Positions 26,631 through 35,194 of a stretch of DNA of 35,758 bases are shown piece after piece. A program made the translations under genes and the position numbers. The DNA lies in the NCBI GenBank assembly GCA_003695915.1, contig RFGF01000065.1:1-35758 (forward strand), written 5' to 3'. The notes beneath the pieces are model-generated. The model ran no database searches, was not told where the DNA came from, and worked only from the letters and a program-made list of their open reading frames with translations. Every line of letters begins with the position of its first letter. The stretch's first letter is position 1. This DNA comes from Nitrospirota bacterium. Its GTDB lineage: Bacteria > Nitrospirota > Nitrospiria > Nitrospirales > UBA8639.

Positions 26631-27191
26631 TTAGCTCCCGTTCTTCTCCATGAGATAGGAAAGTTCTTCCATAATGCCAAGGCGACCGGCCCATAGATCC
26701 AGATAGGACCAATCTAACCGTTGGCCCTGGCGAACCATCACAGACAATGCGTCTTCAAAATCACGAGGGCGGCCAACTTTGAGCTTGTGTAAAATCACAT
26801 CTTCCGGGCTCATGATCCAAATCCATCGGTTTCCCAGCTTTCGCTTTCGTCGTCGGGCAATCACCGACTCATCATGCGCATCACGAGGGAGTAGAACGTC
26901 TAGAGGCAACCTGCCTTTACGAAACCGAAGATGCCAGTCACGAATTATGGGATTATTCTCAGCCCAATGCATGTCGATGACAAACCCGAGATCAGATAGG
27001 GCAGAAATTAAGCTTAGGCGATGTGTGCCTTCTAGAAGCACCATAAAATCTAAATCGTATGTGGCACGGGGTTGCCCCCATGCGCCAACCGCCAGGGCCC
27101 CAATCATGCAATATGGGATTTTCTGTTTCCTCAAGCAGGTCACGACATCCCAGAGTGCCCGTTCAAGGGGAGCAACAGCAGCCTTAGGCAT
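26631..27191 (-). CDS. Nucleotidyltransferase (AbiEii/MNT-like)
   Basis: A 186-aa protein of the DNA-polymerase-beta nucleotidyltransferase fold. The start at 27191 is chosen because its ATG overlaps the stop of the 110-aa gene by 8 nt; a longer frame (27254) would run back into that gene. Motifs: GALAVGAWG at 31-39, then the catalytic pair in TYDLDFMV (Asp46, Asp48) and a third acidic candidate in LPLDVLLPRD (Asp98). The C-terminal part has SPEDVILHKLKVGRPRDFEDAL, frequent in antitoxin- or toxin-type nucleotidyltransferases. Such enzymes add nucleotides to RNA or proteins, often in toxin-antitoxin or abortive-infection pairs. It sits between the I-B and III-B modules in the same orientation. 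Substrate and role are unknown. Confidence 0.8.
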   Translation of the reverse strand: MPKAAVAPLERALWDVVTCLRKQKIPYCMIGALAVGAWGQPRATYDLDFMVLLEGTHRLSLISALSDLGFVIDMHWAENNPIIRDWHLRFRKGRLPLDVLLPRDAHDESVIARRRKRKLGNRWIWIMSPEDVILHKLKVGRPRDFEDALSVMVRQGQRLDWSYLDLWAGRLGIMEELSYLMEKNGS

Positions 27192-27516
27192 GGCGTAACA
27201 TGCGCTGCGTACGGGAGCCGATAAGCCTGTTTCGGGCTTCTTCCCATTGCCCAACCTGCTGATAGGCCAATTGCTCGAGTTGACATCGTGTTGCCTTGGG
27301 GTAATGCAATTTGAGTTGAGCTCGCAACTGCCTCCATGCCTGATCAGATAACGCCAGGACCTCCTCTATCCCGTCTTCGGCAGTGGCAGGCCATATGTGA
27401 GAACGCATCTCAGCTTTGATACGGGTGATGTCCTTCAGCCAAGGGGGATGAGAAACCTTCGAGAAGCCGGGCAACCTGGGGTTGTGAGATGTTTTTCGCG
27501 CAAGTTTGGGAGACAT
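27184..27516 (-). CDS. Small protein paired with the nucleotidyltransferase
   Basis: A 110-aa basic, mainly helical protein with no family I can name. After a Lys/Arg/Pro-rich N-terminus it carries WLKDITRIKAEMRSHIWP, EEVLALSDQAWRQLRAQL and ATRCQLEQLAYQQVGQWEEA, ending RLIGSRTQRMLRHA. The start ATG at 27516 has a strong purine-rich binding site (GAGGGAGGGAAG). Its stop overlaps the nucleotidyltransferase ATG by 8 nt, so the two form a bicistron. The order small basic protein then nucleotidyltransferase suggests a toxin-antitoxin-type pair, but which partner would be toxic cannot be read from the sequence. Confidence 0.65.
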   Translation of the reverse strand: MSPKLARKTSHNPRLPGFSKVSHPPWLKDITRIKAEMRSHIWPATAEDGIEEVLALSDQAWRQLRAQLKLHYPKATRCQLEQLAYQQVGQWEEARNRLIGSRTQRMLRHA

Positions 27517-28217
27517 TAGCTTCCCTCCCTCGATTCCGCTGACTAGTTTTTAATCCAAACGAACGCGTTCATTGTCTTGCGATGTCCCTCTAATCATTTC
27601 CACCCTTTCAGTTTCTGGCAGCCTCAAGTGATGAGAAGCCACCATGACCGAATCGAGTCGAGGGTGTTAGAGAACGACAGCACTTGCCGGCAACCCCTGG
27701 AGGAGATGAGATCTGATCAAAGAGAATTGGCCCCAGAGATTTCCGCAAAGTCTTATTTGTTGGCTTTTCTAATAATTGCCTAACTTCAATTGATGTGCCA
27801 GTCTCCTTAGGTACTGAAATGATCCGGTCGCGCGGCCTCGTCCCCATTGGCAATGGCAGCCAAGATATCGTCATGAGTCAGTTGTGGGTCTTCTACCAGT
27901 AATTCTTTTTCGCTCATGCCGTTCGCCAGGAATCAAGGATGAAGGACACCCAAATGCGCGTATCCCTTATGCAAGGCTTTCCAAAACAGACATGAGGATT
28001 GATGCTCATCCGATTCAATAGATTGGCCATTCGTCTTGTCCTTACTCGCAAACATCTACCATCCTATTTTCAACTTTTCCTTAATAGATTGGGCGATCAT
28101 CCATTCCAACCTTTTGCGTCGTTCCAAACCCAGGAGAGCCGTATTTGCTAAGGCCAAGAAACTCTGGGATTTCAAAGTTTACCGCGAACCGACCCTTAAA
28201 GCCGGTCATGGTTCTCA
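27517..28217. other. Degraded gap between the bicistron and cas6
   Basis: No intact gene is supported in this 700-bp gap. It contains a 10-bp palindrome GAACGCGTTC at 27561-27570, 45 bp upstream of the 110-aa gene and possibly part of its promoter; a DUF433 pseudogene at 27807-28030; and, between 27608 and 27790 on the - strand, a frame with PILFDQ near its start that faintly resembles the beginning of DUF5615-type PIN-like toxins that often follow DUF433 genes. About 190 bp before cas6 (28031-28217) show nothing I can identify. Confidence 0.4.
27807..28030 (-). pseudogene. DUF433 (VapB-like) antitoxin gene, frameshifted
   Basis: An ATG at 28030, with GTAAGGAC upstream, reads SINPHVCFGKPCIRDTRIW and VSFILDS, the N-terminal half of DUF433. 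The frame then ends early at a TGA. One base short, near 27930, the next frame continues LANGMSEKELLVEDPQLTHD and DILAAIANGDEA to a TAA at 27807-27809. Restoring one base gives about 74 residues, the normal DUF433 length. DUF433 proteins are antitoxin-like DNA-binding proteins usually followed by a DUF5615 toxin; here only a faint toxin-like remnant follows. This is a decayed toxin-antitoxin module inside the CRISPR island. A sequencing error at the shift cannot be ruled out. Confidence 0.75.
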
Positions 28218-28889
28218 TCAATAATCACAAATTCGTTTAAGCCATCCATATCCATGGCTCACCGCGCGCCCAACGGCAATGTCATTCGGCAGAAAAATAT
28301 TGGTTAGCAAAACACCCGTGAATCCCAGCAATCGTTGGTCCTTATACCGGCACGTGACGGCACGATGCACTTGGACCGTGGCATAGAGCCGACTGGGAAC
28401 CTCGATCCCCAACCCCCGCAAGGTCGTGAGCAAATTTCCAACAACGATCCGGTCTCGTTCCTCGGCGCGCAGATTTTGCGGCATGGCCCGATATTTTTGG
28501 AAATTGTGTTGGTCAAAAGGCAACCATGGAGTGAGAAAACGATACCGCAAGAGCCGGTCTGCGATTTTCACTTCCTCCACTGTGAACTGCTGCTCGATAT
28601 CGATAATCCGGACGGGGGATGTTCCAAGCTCGAACTGCCGCTCGAGTAATGGCAATTGGGGCAAGAGACGCGCACCTTCGTGGAATCCGATCAGGATGCC
28701 CCGGCCATTCCACCACCGATAATGGACCAGGGGATACCGATAAATGACACCGTGTTTCGTATGCTGATGGAGAAGGGGTTCGTCTGGGAATGCAGACGCC
28801 AGCGCTCCTCTTAACAAATGGGCTGGAGCAGGGCCCTTGACCGTATCAGAGAAACGGAGGCGCAACCGACTCATCGGAATTTGGTTCAT
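28218..28889 (-). CDS. cas6: Cas6 pre-crRNA endoribonuclease
   Basis: A 223-aa Cas6-type RAMP that would cut the array transcript within each repeat to leave the ATTGAAAC handle. The N-terminal ferredoxin-like half has LRLRFSDTVKGPAPAHLLRGAL. The C-terminal half contains LLRYRFLTPWLPFDQHNFQKY and ends with the Gly-rich loop VGRAVSHGYGWLKRI, both typical of this Cas6 group. The catalytic His is not certain from sequence. The ATG at 28889 overlaps the cas3 stop by 4 nt (ATGA). It is the only Cas6 in the window, so it probably serves both effector complexes. Confidence 0.85.
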   Translation of the reverse strand: MNQIPMSRLRLRFSDTVKGPAPAHLLRGALASAFPDEPLLHQHTKHGVIYRYPLVHYRWWNGRGILIGFHEGARLLPQLPLLERQFELGTSPVRIIDIEQQFTVEEVKIADRLLRYRFLTPWLPFDQHNFQKYRAMPQNLRAEERDRIVVGNLLTTLRGLGIEVPSRLYATVQVHRAVTCRYKDQRLLGFTGVLLTNIFLPNDIAVGRAVSHGYGWLKRICDY

Positions 28890-31192
28890 AGGATCACCAC
28901 ACCCGGATCATTGTCGTCAGATGGAAGAAGCAAGCCGCGGCGAGGGTCGTAATAACCGTCTTTGAGAATCCATTGACCATACAGTGGATAGGCAATATCC
29001 TCCGGTACGAATCCCTTTTTCGCGTAAAGGGTGACTGAAATTCGGGCAATTCGTCCGGACAACTTACGCCAGGCTTCCCGCCGTTTCCAACGATTCTCCA
29101 ATTGATTGGCCGCCGCCATGTCCTGTTTCAAGCGTGCATCTTGGTCCAAAACCAAGAACGTGACTTCTTCCCTCTCTTTACCGCGCAGCATATCGCGCAC
29201 GGGCTCATCGTTTTCCCACCGGGCAAACCGTTCGACATGCTCGTTTCCCAAATTCTTCTTTTCTGCAAGCGCCGCGTAATACGCTTCGATGAGCGGAAGA
29301 ATATCTTCTTCGTTCACCTGCTGAACACGGCTCAGCACACGTCTGGTTTCCTGCAAGTGAATCGGATCGTAAATCATGTCGGAAAACCGCCGACCGTTCC
29401 CTGCTACAAGATCGACAACTTCCACGGTCCCTCTCTCCTGGTTGCCGGCACGGTTGCATCGGCCAGCCACCTGAATACAGCTATCGAGCGGCGCAAAATC
29501 ACGGATGACATGATCCATGTCGATATCCACCCCCGCTTCAACACATTGGGTCGACACCACAATGCAGGGCCCGCCCATGGCAATCTGTTGGATGGCTCTT
29601 AAGCGATCGAGGGGCGTCACATCCGCGCTGATGAACAGAAGAGGAACATGCCGACATTCACAAGGCCAATGGTCTTCCAAAGCATCCCGTACCGCCCGAG
29701 CACTTGCACGCGTATTCAGGACCAGCAATACGCGTTTTCCCGCTCTCAGCCACAGCGGCAACCGCCGTTGGAGTTCCTCGATAAAGTCTTGAAAAAGCAT
29801 TTTCTCTCGGGCACGAAAGAGAATCCGATAACGACGACACGCCCGGAAAAAGGATTCATGATCAGGCAGAAGAGGGACGGCTTCAGCCAATAAGGAAGGC
29901 AGTGTGGCCGACATGAACAGGACACGACTATGCCCCACGTTCGTGAGCGCACTTAAAAGCCGTTCTAAGGGCTTCCAAAGTTTGCACGGCAAGGACTGCA
30001 CTTCGTCCAGAATGATCAGTGCATCGCACAGATTGTGAAACCGCATCTGGTGCCGCGCCTTAGGACTCATCAACGTTAACAAGAATTGATCATACGTCGT
30101 GATGACCAGTTCAGTCCGCCAGGTGTCAATAAAAAACGTTTCGACTTCCTCCTCCATGTTCAGGGCATATTGACGGTCGGAAAGAGAGTGCGAGGCGAGA
30201 AACCATGATCCGTCCACATGCTGATTCCCCTGCCGAAGTAGCGCTTCGTACTCCTTGGCCGTCTGATCAATAATAGATAAAAACGGCAGGACAACGATAA
30301 TTTTCGGCGCAACGCCACTTTGTTCAGTTATGCTCAATCGCTCTTTGAGCGCCCATGTGGCCGCAAGGAGCGTCTTGCCGATGCCGGTCGGAGCTGTGAG
30401 CTGAAAGAGTCGTTTGGACGTATGCTGATCGATCTGTTTGAGCAAAGCCTGCCTCGCCTTCCATCGTAACTCGTTGATCGGCGTCATTGCCGGGCAACCG
30501 ATACGTGCGTCCACCCATTGCGGGTCCCAGACCCGTGGTTCACGATGCAAATAGGTAATGGGATCAGCAACAGCTAAAAACGCTTTGTCCGCCTCAAGGA
30601 GAATAGAAAACAACAACTGGACTTCCAAGCGAAACTCAATCGCTTGTTCGAGCGGGAGGGCATCGAACACGGGCTTTACGGTTTTATCCAAGAATGTTCT
30701 CACCTTTGCCCATGGTCGATCATTGAAATTCAGATCGTCTACCGGCATGCCCGTCGCTTCTTTCAGCTCGGCCAAATGCAGCATCGAGCATTGCCGTTTG
30801 AGCAGTTTGGCCATCTCCCCGCCCCCGATGTCTCGAAGATCGTCCATTGTCGGCAACTCCGAGTGGTGACCGCGACTCGAAGCTGCCATAGCCAGCGTCT
30901 CCAAAGGCGCCCATTGATCACGCTGAGCAAAAAGCACAATCAGGAGCACCGACAGGGGGGTGTGCGTTTTTTCTCGCCGATCGCCCTGAAAGGCATCGGG
31001 GTTCCGAATATAGTGCTGGAACGCTTTAGTTCCTTTCCCTAAGTCATGAACCCGAGCCAATACTCGACATTGCCTTTGAACGCGCTCTGTCACGACGAAG
31101 CTGGTATGCCAAGTGAAAATTCCCTCCATTGCGCGAAGGACCTGTTGCACATGTTCCCGAAACTGAAGGTGAGGATGCGAGAGCAGGCCCAT
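28886..31192 (-). CDS. cas3: Cas3 helicase-nuclease (HD fused)
   Basis: A 768-aa Cas3 from the ATG at 31192; a GTG codon immediately upstream (31195) is an equally possible start and both overlap the cas5 TGA. An N-terminal HD nuclease carries LARVHDLGKGTKAFQHYI with HD at 49-50 and a later SSRGHHSE. The superfamily-2 helicase follows: Walker A TAPTGIGKT at 267-275, DEVQ at 396-399, VLFMSATLPSLL (motif III), and VVSTQCVEAGVDIDMD then QVAGRCNRAG (motifs V-VI). Cas3 is recruited by the R-loop-bound Cascade and degrades target DNA 3'-5'. All catalytic motifs look intact. It lies between cas5 and cas6. Confidence 0.95.
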   Translation of the reverse strand: MGLLSHPHLQFREHVQQVLRAMEGIFTWHTSFVVTERVQRQCRVLARVHDLGKGTKAFQHYIRNPDAFQGDRREKTHTPLSVLLIVLFAQRDQWAPLETLAMAASSRGHHSELPTMDDLRDIGGGEMAKLLKRQCSMLHLAELKEATGMPVDDLNFNDRPWAKVRTFLDKTVKPVFDALPLEQAIEFRLEVQLLFSILLEADKAFLAVADPITYLHREPRVWDPQWVDARIGCPAMTPINELRWKARQALLKQIDQHTSKRLFQLTAPTGIGKTLLAATWALKERLSITEQSGVAPKIIVVLPFLSIIDQTAKEYEALLRQGNQHVDGSWFLASHSLSDRQYALNMEEEVETFFIDTWRTELVITTYDQFLLTLMSPKARHQMRFHNLCDALIILDEVQSLPCKLWKPLERLLSALTNVGHSRVLFMSATLPSLLAEAVPLLPDHESFFRACRRYRILFRAREKMLFQDFIEELQRRLPLWLRAGKRVLLVLNTRASARAVRDALEDHWPCECRHVPLLFISADVTPLDRLRAIQQIAMGGPCIVVSTQCVEAGVDIDMDHVIRDFAPLDSCIQVAGRCNRAGNQERGTVEVVDLVAGNGRRFSDMIYDPIHLQETRRVLSRVQQVNEEDILPLIEAYYAALAEKKNLGNEHVERFARWENDEPVRDMLRGKEREEVTFLVLDQDARLKQDMAAANQLENRWKRREAWRKLSGRIARISVTLYAKKGFVPEDIAYPLYGQWILKDGYYDPRRGLLLPSDDNDPGVVIL

Positions 31193-31917
31193 CACAGAAA
31201 CGCGATCACGGCTTCGCCGGCTCGATAAGCTTGACTGGTGCTTACCGGCACAGGCCGACCGGTCTTTTCTAAGAAATAGCTAGCATGAGTGAACACGCGA
31301 TCGGGTGTCACTTGCCGGGGCATCCGTAAGGCATGCAGCACAAGCCGTTCTTCAAAGACCGCATCCATGTCGAGCGCTCCTGACTCTCGGGGGAATACAC
31401 TTTCTATGCGGTGGATTCCGTGTGGAAGGGGTTCCGCTTCGAGCGATTCCTCCCATACCAGATCAGCCATGAGCTCGGTCAGGCCCAAGCACGGCTGAAA
31501 ATGCCAGCGTCGTTCTTGAAGGCGCGTATTGAAATCGGTGTGATAGGGAGGCGGCAAGGCTACCCACACCTCATACCTGGGATTGAGCAGCCACTCTTGG
31601 GCGATCAGTGTGGCTTTTTCAGGTTTGGTGTGTTTATCCGCCTTCTGCGTGCGTTTGACAACCTTGGGAAGAGTCTCAGGCGGATCTTTTCGAAGTTTAA
31701 TTTTATGCCAGTATGTAGGAGGAATTCCCCCGGCAAGGGCAATCGAAGCCGGTTCGAGCTCTGTCTGGGGTGTATCTTTGGGAAGGCCGAGCACGGCCCC
31801 GATTAATCCCAGTAAGGCAGTCCGCGGTGGAACGGGATAGGTGGGGGCGCTGGCATTCGCCTCCGCCCTCAGAAAGTGACCGAATCGCCCCTGCATACGG
31901 AAATGGATGACGTTCAT
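31192..31917 (-). CDS. cas5: Cas5 (type I-B)
   Basis: A 241-aa Cas5, which binds the crRNA 5' handle in Cascade. The N-terminal FRMQGRFGHFLRAEANASAP then TYPVPPRTALLGLIGAVLGL is the Cas5 signature. The C-terminal part includes VFTHASYFLEKTGRPVPVS. The protein contains a Lys-rich loop around residues 80-105 (KVVKRTQKADKHTKPEKATL). The ATG at 31917 overlaps the cas7 stop by 4 nt, and its stop overlaps the cas3 start, so cas7-cas5-cas3-cas6 are translationally coupled. Confidence 0.94.
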   Translation of the reverse strand: MNVIHFRMQGRFGHFLRAEANASAPTYPVPPRTALLGLIGAVLGLPKDTPQTELEPASIALAGGIPPTYWHKIKLRKDPPETLPKVVKRTQKADKHTKPEKATLIAQEWLLNPRYEVWVALPPPYHTDFNTRLQERRWHFQPCLGLTELMADLVWEESLEAEPLPHGIHRIESVFPRESGALDMDAVFEERLVLHALRMPRQVTPDRVFTHASYFLEKTGRPVPVSTSQAYRAGEAVIAFL

Positions 31918-32885
31918 GAGTCAAAACCAAGATTCACCCAGGTGTCCGGGAAGGTGTGTGTCAGCTTGATATCGGGCGACTGGCAATATCGCACTTGATG
32001 AATACGGGAGGATTGGGCCGCAAGGCGGTTGATCAACTTTCCAAGATTGACGAGGTAATCTTCCGGCGAAGCCCACGCCTTTGGCTCCTTGCCGTTGGCG
32101 GGCGTCAATTCCACATAGTCATGGAGTCGACCAAATTGAAATTCCTGATCAGGATTGTATTGGACATCAATGAGCACATGCGGAATTTGCCCACGCTTGG
32201 TTCGTGTATTGGCTGACGACCGCACGCCGTTCCACATCGCCTTCAAAAACTCGTCATAATCACTGTCAGTCAATCGAGATAATTTCGCCGAATGTTCATT
32301 TGCAACTCCAGAAAACCCAATTAAGGCGTACCGAAGACCGAAGTAGGTCGTGAACGTCCCTTGGGTTTTGTCCACATCACTACCAAAAATGGATGTACCG
32401 TGAATCTCTATTTCTTCAGCATGATGAAGCACTTCGCCCATATTGATCTGGACGGCACCCGTGAGCGTTTTTGGCTCCGGCTTTGGCTCCCACGTACTTT
32501 CTTTCCCAGACTGGTCTTTCACCTTCTCGGCTTTAAAGGCAAACGAACTTCCGAAGAGCCGCGCGTCGATAAAAGCCTCAAGCAGAATAGTGACCAGTTC
32601 GCCGCCTTCGGCTTTTGGCTTGTTGTTGGTGGCGAGATAATGCACAACCCGGTGGGTTAAATTGGTCGTCCTGCCTTCGATGTTATCAACGAGAATGTCC
32701 TTTCCCTGGTTTTTCAAATAATCCCGCACAAATCGTTTGAGGCGGACGTCCGTCACATAATATGTTCCATCCGGTAAGACACGCGGCCGATTCTCGTCCG
32801 GATCTCCATTGGGATTCCCCATTTTGATATCGTACAGAAACAGAAACTCCCTTCGCCCCGAAAGCGTCCGTTTTTCTTCATTCAT
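31914..32885 (-). CDS. cas7: Cas7 (type I-B, Csh2 family)
   Basis: A 323-aa Cas7/Csh2 backbone protein. The ATG at 32885 is chosen because AAGGAGGAAA lies directly upstream; a TTG-type start 18 nt earlier is less likely. The N-terminal FLFLYDIKMGNPNGDPDENR and PRVLPDGTYYVTDVRLKRF are diagnostic of Csh2/Csd2. Further motifs are LTGAVQINMGEVLHHAEEIE and GTFTTYFGLRYALIGFSG. Cas7 subunits polymerise along the spacer part of the crRNA. The start lies 8 nt inside the cas8 3' end. Confidence 0.95.
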   Translation of the reverse strand: MNEEKRTLSGRREFLFLYDIKMGNPNGDPDENRPRVLPDGTYYVTDVRLKRFVRDYLKNQGKDILVDNIEGRTTNLTHRVVHYLATNNKPKAEGGELVTILLEAFIDARLFGSSFAFKAEKVKDQSGKESTWEPKPEPKTLTGAVQINMGEVLHHAEEIEIHGTSIFGSDVDKTQGTFTTYFGLRYALIGFSGVANEHSAKLSRLTDSDYDEFLKAMWNGVRSSANTRTKRGQIPHVLIDVQYNPDQEFQFGRLHDYVELTPANGKEPKAWASPEDYLVNLGKLINRLAAQSSRIHQVRYCQSPDIKLTHTFPDTWVNLGFDS

Positions 32886-34884
32886 GGATTTCCTCCTTGA
32901 CATGGTCGTTGTCTTCTTTCTTCAGAATTTTCTGACTCAAGGATTGGCCTAATAGCAGGTAGTAGCAAGTCGTTGTGTCATCGAGTTCAATCTTGCTTCC
33001 CAAGCGCACCCCTAATTCGCCCACCTCTTCAATCAAGCTTCGCACCTTCGGACTTTTTTCCGTTTCATAGGCCAACAGTTTTTCGCGGATTTTGACGTAG
33101 AGTTGCGGCAAATCGGAGCCTGTAAGCGTCAATCGCTTCAGCCAGGTCAACGCATTCGCACTGACATTGACGCCTCGTGCTCCTTGGACACTTAAGAGTT
33201 TTCCGTAGAGCACGCCCAACAAGAACGCAAAAGCTTTTTGCGGACTATCAATGCCGCTCTCGTTCCCAAAATAGGGCTGCAACTCTGCCAGCTTCGGCTC
33301 ATAAGTCATGTCAGGCATTTCCATCACCTCCAATCTCCGGAAATAGTAAATCCACCATGCCATGTACCGTATCCACCCAGCCGCGGTTACATATGGTCCT
33401 CGTTTACCCCTTCCTTCATTGAGGAGCCCATATGTGTTCCCTGTCTCAATAGCCTCCAGCCAGTACCAACGAGCTGTCGTCATCACTTCATCCCAAAACT
33501 GAGCAACAGGAATCGATTCACCTCGGTACACGCCGGCCGCAATCGATCGTCTCAAATGAAACAGCCGTCGACTCTCGTTGGCGTTTTGTGCTTTCTTGCC
33601 ACCCGGCCGTCTAAATAGATGACGGATGGCCCCGAGCGAAAGCGTGGGCCGAAACTGTGGGATCGACACCTCTGGGAAGATCGCATGCGACCATGCTCGT
33701 GCGTGTTCATTAAACCGTGAAAGTTCTGTCAAGCGACTGGGAGGAACATCGGTGAGGATACCTCGCACGTCCTCAATGACCTGTCCAACATTGGCCCAGA
33801 GGAACGTCATGTTAAGAATCGCTTTTTGATCTTTGAGAAGATCGAGCAGCGTGCATTCATCTTCTTCCACATCGGTGGGAACGTTTCGGATAAAATCCTG
33901 CACAGCTACCACTAATTCCTGGCGGTCTCGCGGTGTCGCATTGGAATAGGGAATGATCAATGCCGGGTCCCCGGCAACCGGAGCCATGAAGGGTCGCTTT
34001 TTGGACACCGGGTCTTGGTTGAGGACGTGATATTTATAGACATACAGAAGGTCGGCACAATCTCCGCAAAGGGCATATCCCTTCCAGGCATTGGTCAAAT
34101 TCATTCCTGGAAATGCGCCTTCTCGATCGACATTGCCAAGGTTAATACCCGCTCCTTTCACGGCATTGGGATACACCGTGACACTATCGGTTCCACATAA
34201 AGGACATTGGGCTCCTTCTTGTGCGGCCGTCGCCCCGGTGACATACCGAGCACCGGCTAACTTTTCTTTCATCAAATATTCCAAATATTCTTGGCGTTGG
34301 CCGGGCAAGCTCCCTTGGAGATCGGCAATGGCCAGGAACACGGTTTCCCGCTTTTCCCCGATCAACACAATGGCGGCGTGGAGCATCGAAGAGAATGCGT
34401 CCTTCCACCTCACCTCCGAGTGATCAGGCAACCGGAGTTTTGGTCGTTCAAGCACATCGCAGATTTCTTGAAAATATCCCGCCCATGCGTGATGTGTCTG
34501 GGCAATCTCACGAAAGGAATCAACGGTGGTTTTAATAATCTTTTCCGATGGACCGGCTCCCTGTTGCCTGCTATAGCTTCGCTTGATGACCGGTCCTACC
34601 TGGGCTCCTTGGGAGCCAGAAGGTCGTATGAAGGGCAAATAAGGCGCCAGATCGGCGGTCATCTCTTTCGATAAAAGTGTGGCAAACTCAGAATCATTCG
34701 AATCTGGACCAATAATGTAAACTTCATTCACTGTTTCAGGATCTTCGACCAGATAGGGGAACAGCATCTCCGGATGATCCTGGCGCAGGCTGTGGAACCA
34801 GTTCTCGAGATCCGCAGGAGGCGGACCATTGCCAAGTTGCTTGAACAAATAATCCAACGCTAGCTGACGCATGGCCTCGAGCAT
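32878..34884 (-). CDS. cas8b: Cas8b large subunit (Csh1/TM1802 type)
   Basis: A 668-aa protein of the TM1802/Csh1 group of type I-B large subunits, which recognise the PAM and recruit Cas3. A zinc-finger-like pair is visible: Cys227 and Cys230 in QCPLCGTDS, with Cys273 and Cys276 in LCGDCADLLYVYKYHV. PFMAPVAGDPALIIPYSN and the C-terminal FAFLLGVLYGKLLSVQ helical region are family-like. The ATG at 34884 has GAGGGG 6 nt upstream. It is the first gene of the I-B operon. The 331 bp upstream hold an intrinsic-terminator-like hairpin and the repeated GTGAC-N7-GTCAC motif. Confidence 0.93.
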   Translation of the reverse strand: MLEAMRQLALDYLFKQLGNGPPPADLENWFHSLRQDHPEMLFPYLVEDPETVNEVYIIGPDSNDSEFATLLSKEMTADLAPYLPFIRPSGSQGAQVGPVIKRSYSRQQGAGPSEKIIKTTVDSFREIAQTHHAWAGYFQEICDVLERPKLRLPDHSEVRWKDAFSSMLHAAIVLIGEKRETVFLAIADLQGSLPGQRQEYLEYLMKEKLAGARYVTGATAAQEGAQCPLCGTDSVTVYPNAVKGAGINLGNVDREGAFPGMNLTNAWKGYALCGDCADLLYVYKYHVLNQDPVSKKRPFMAPVAGDPALIIPYSNATPRDRQELVVAVQDFIRNVPTDVEEDECTLLDLLKDQKAILNMTFLWANVGQVIEDVRGILTDVPPSRLTELSRFNEHARAWSHAIFPEVSIPQFRPTLSLGAIRHLFRRPGGKKAQNANESRRLFHLRRSIAAGVYRGESIPVAQFWDEVMTTARWYWLEAIETGNTYGLLNEGRGKRGPYVTAAGWIRYMAWWIYYFRRLEVMEMPDMTYEPKLAELQPYFGNESGIDSPQKAFAFLLGVLYGKLLSVQGARGVNVSANALTWLKRLTLTGSDLPQLYVKIREKLLAYETEKSPKVRSLIEEVGELGVRLGSKIELDDTTTCYYLLLGQSLSQKILKKEDNDHVKEEIHE

Positions 34885-35091
34885 GATATCCCCTCGATCA
34901 TTTTCTGAACTGTGCTGGACAGTTCTCTTTGCAGCCGACTCCCCCTACAACAACCAAACAGGCGTCCAGCCATCGATCTCCTCAGGCACATGTCCCTATT
35001 TTGGTTATCACATGTCTTCTATGCTCTTTGGGAGTGTCTGCAGACGTCACACCGAGCACGCTCATGGTCATTGCACTCTACATTACGGATA

Positions 35092-35110
35092 TGACACATC
35101 AGGTCACAAC
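35092..35110. promoter_or_regulatory. Operator-like site 1 (TGAC-N7-GTCA)
   Basis: TGACACATCAGGTCACAAC matches the copy at 35195-35213 in 17 of 19 positions. It contains the inverted repeat TGAC-N7-GTCA and lies about 210 bp upstream of the cas8 start. It is a candidate binding site for the neighbouring WYL regulator. Confidence 0.5.
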
Positions 35111-35130
35111 GAGGTCGTGGATGTCTGAGG

Positions 35131-35156
35131 GAAAAATGCTTCGCTTTTTCAAAGCG
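35131..35156 (-). terminator. Intrinsic-terminator-like hairpin after the WYL gene
   Basis: CGCTTT at 35142-35147 and AAAGCG at 35151-35156 form a 6-bp stem with a 3-nt loop. On the - strand it is followed by AAGCATTTTT. It lies about 60 nt after the WYL stop and would separate regulator and cas8 transcripts. The stem is short, so strength is uncertain. Confidence 0.4.
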
Positions 35157-35194
35157 TTCCGATCCTGACCTGCCATTGCGCCGTCTGGTGACTG

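Noticed and set aside
27192-27254. Longer start for the nucleotidyltransferase
   Set aside because: It would extend deep into the 110-aa gene; the ATG overlapping that gene's stop fits operon coupling.
28036-28224. 62-codon + strand frame before cas6
   Set aside because: No family likeness and no binding site; it partly covers the region just upstream of the DUF433 pseudogene on the opposite strand.
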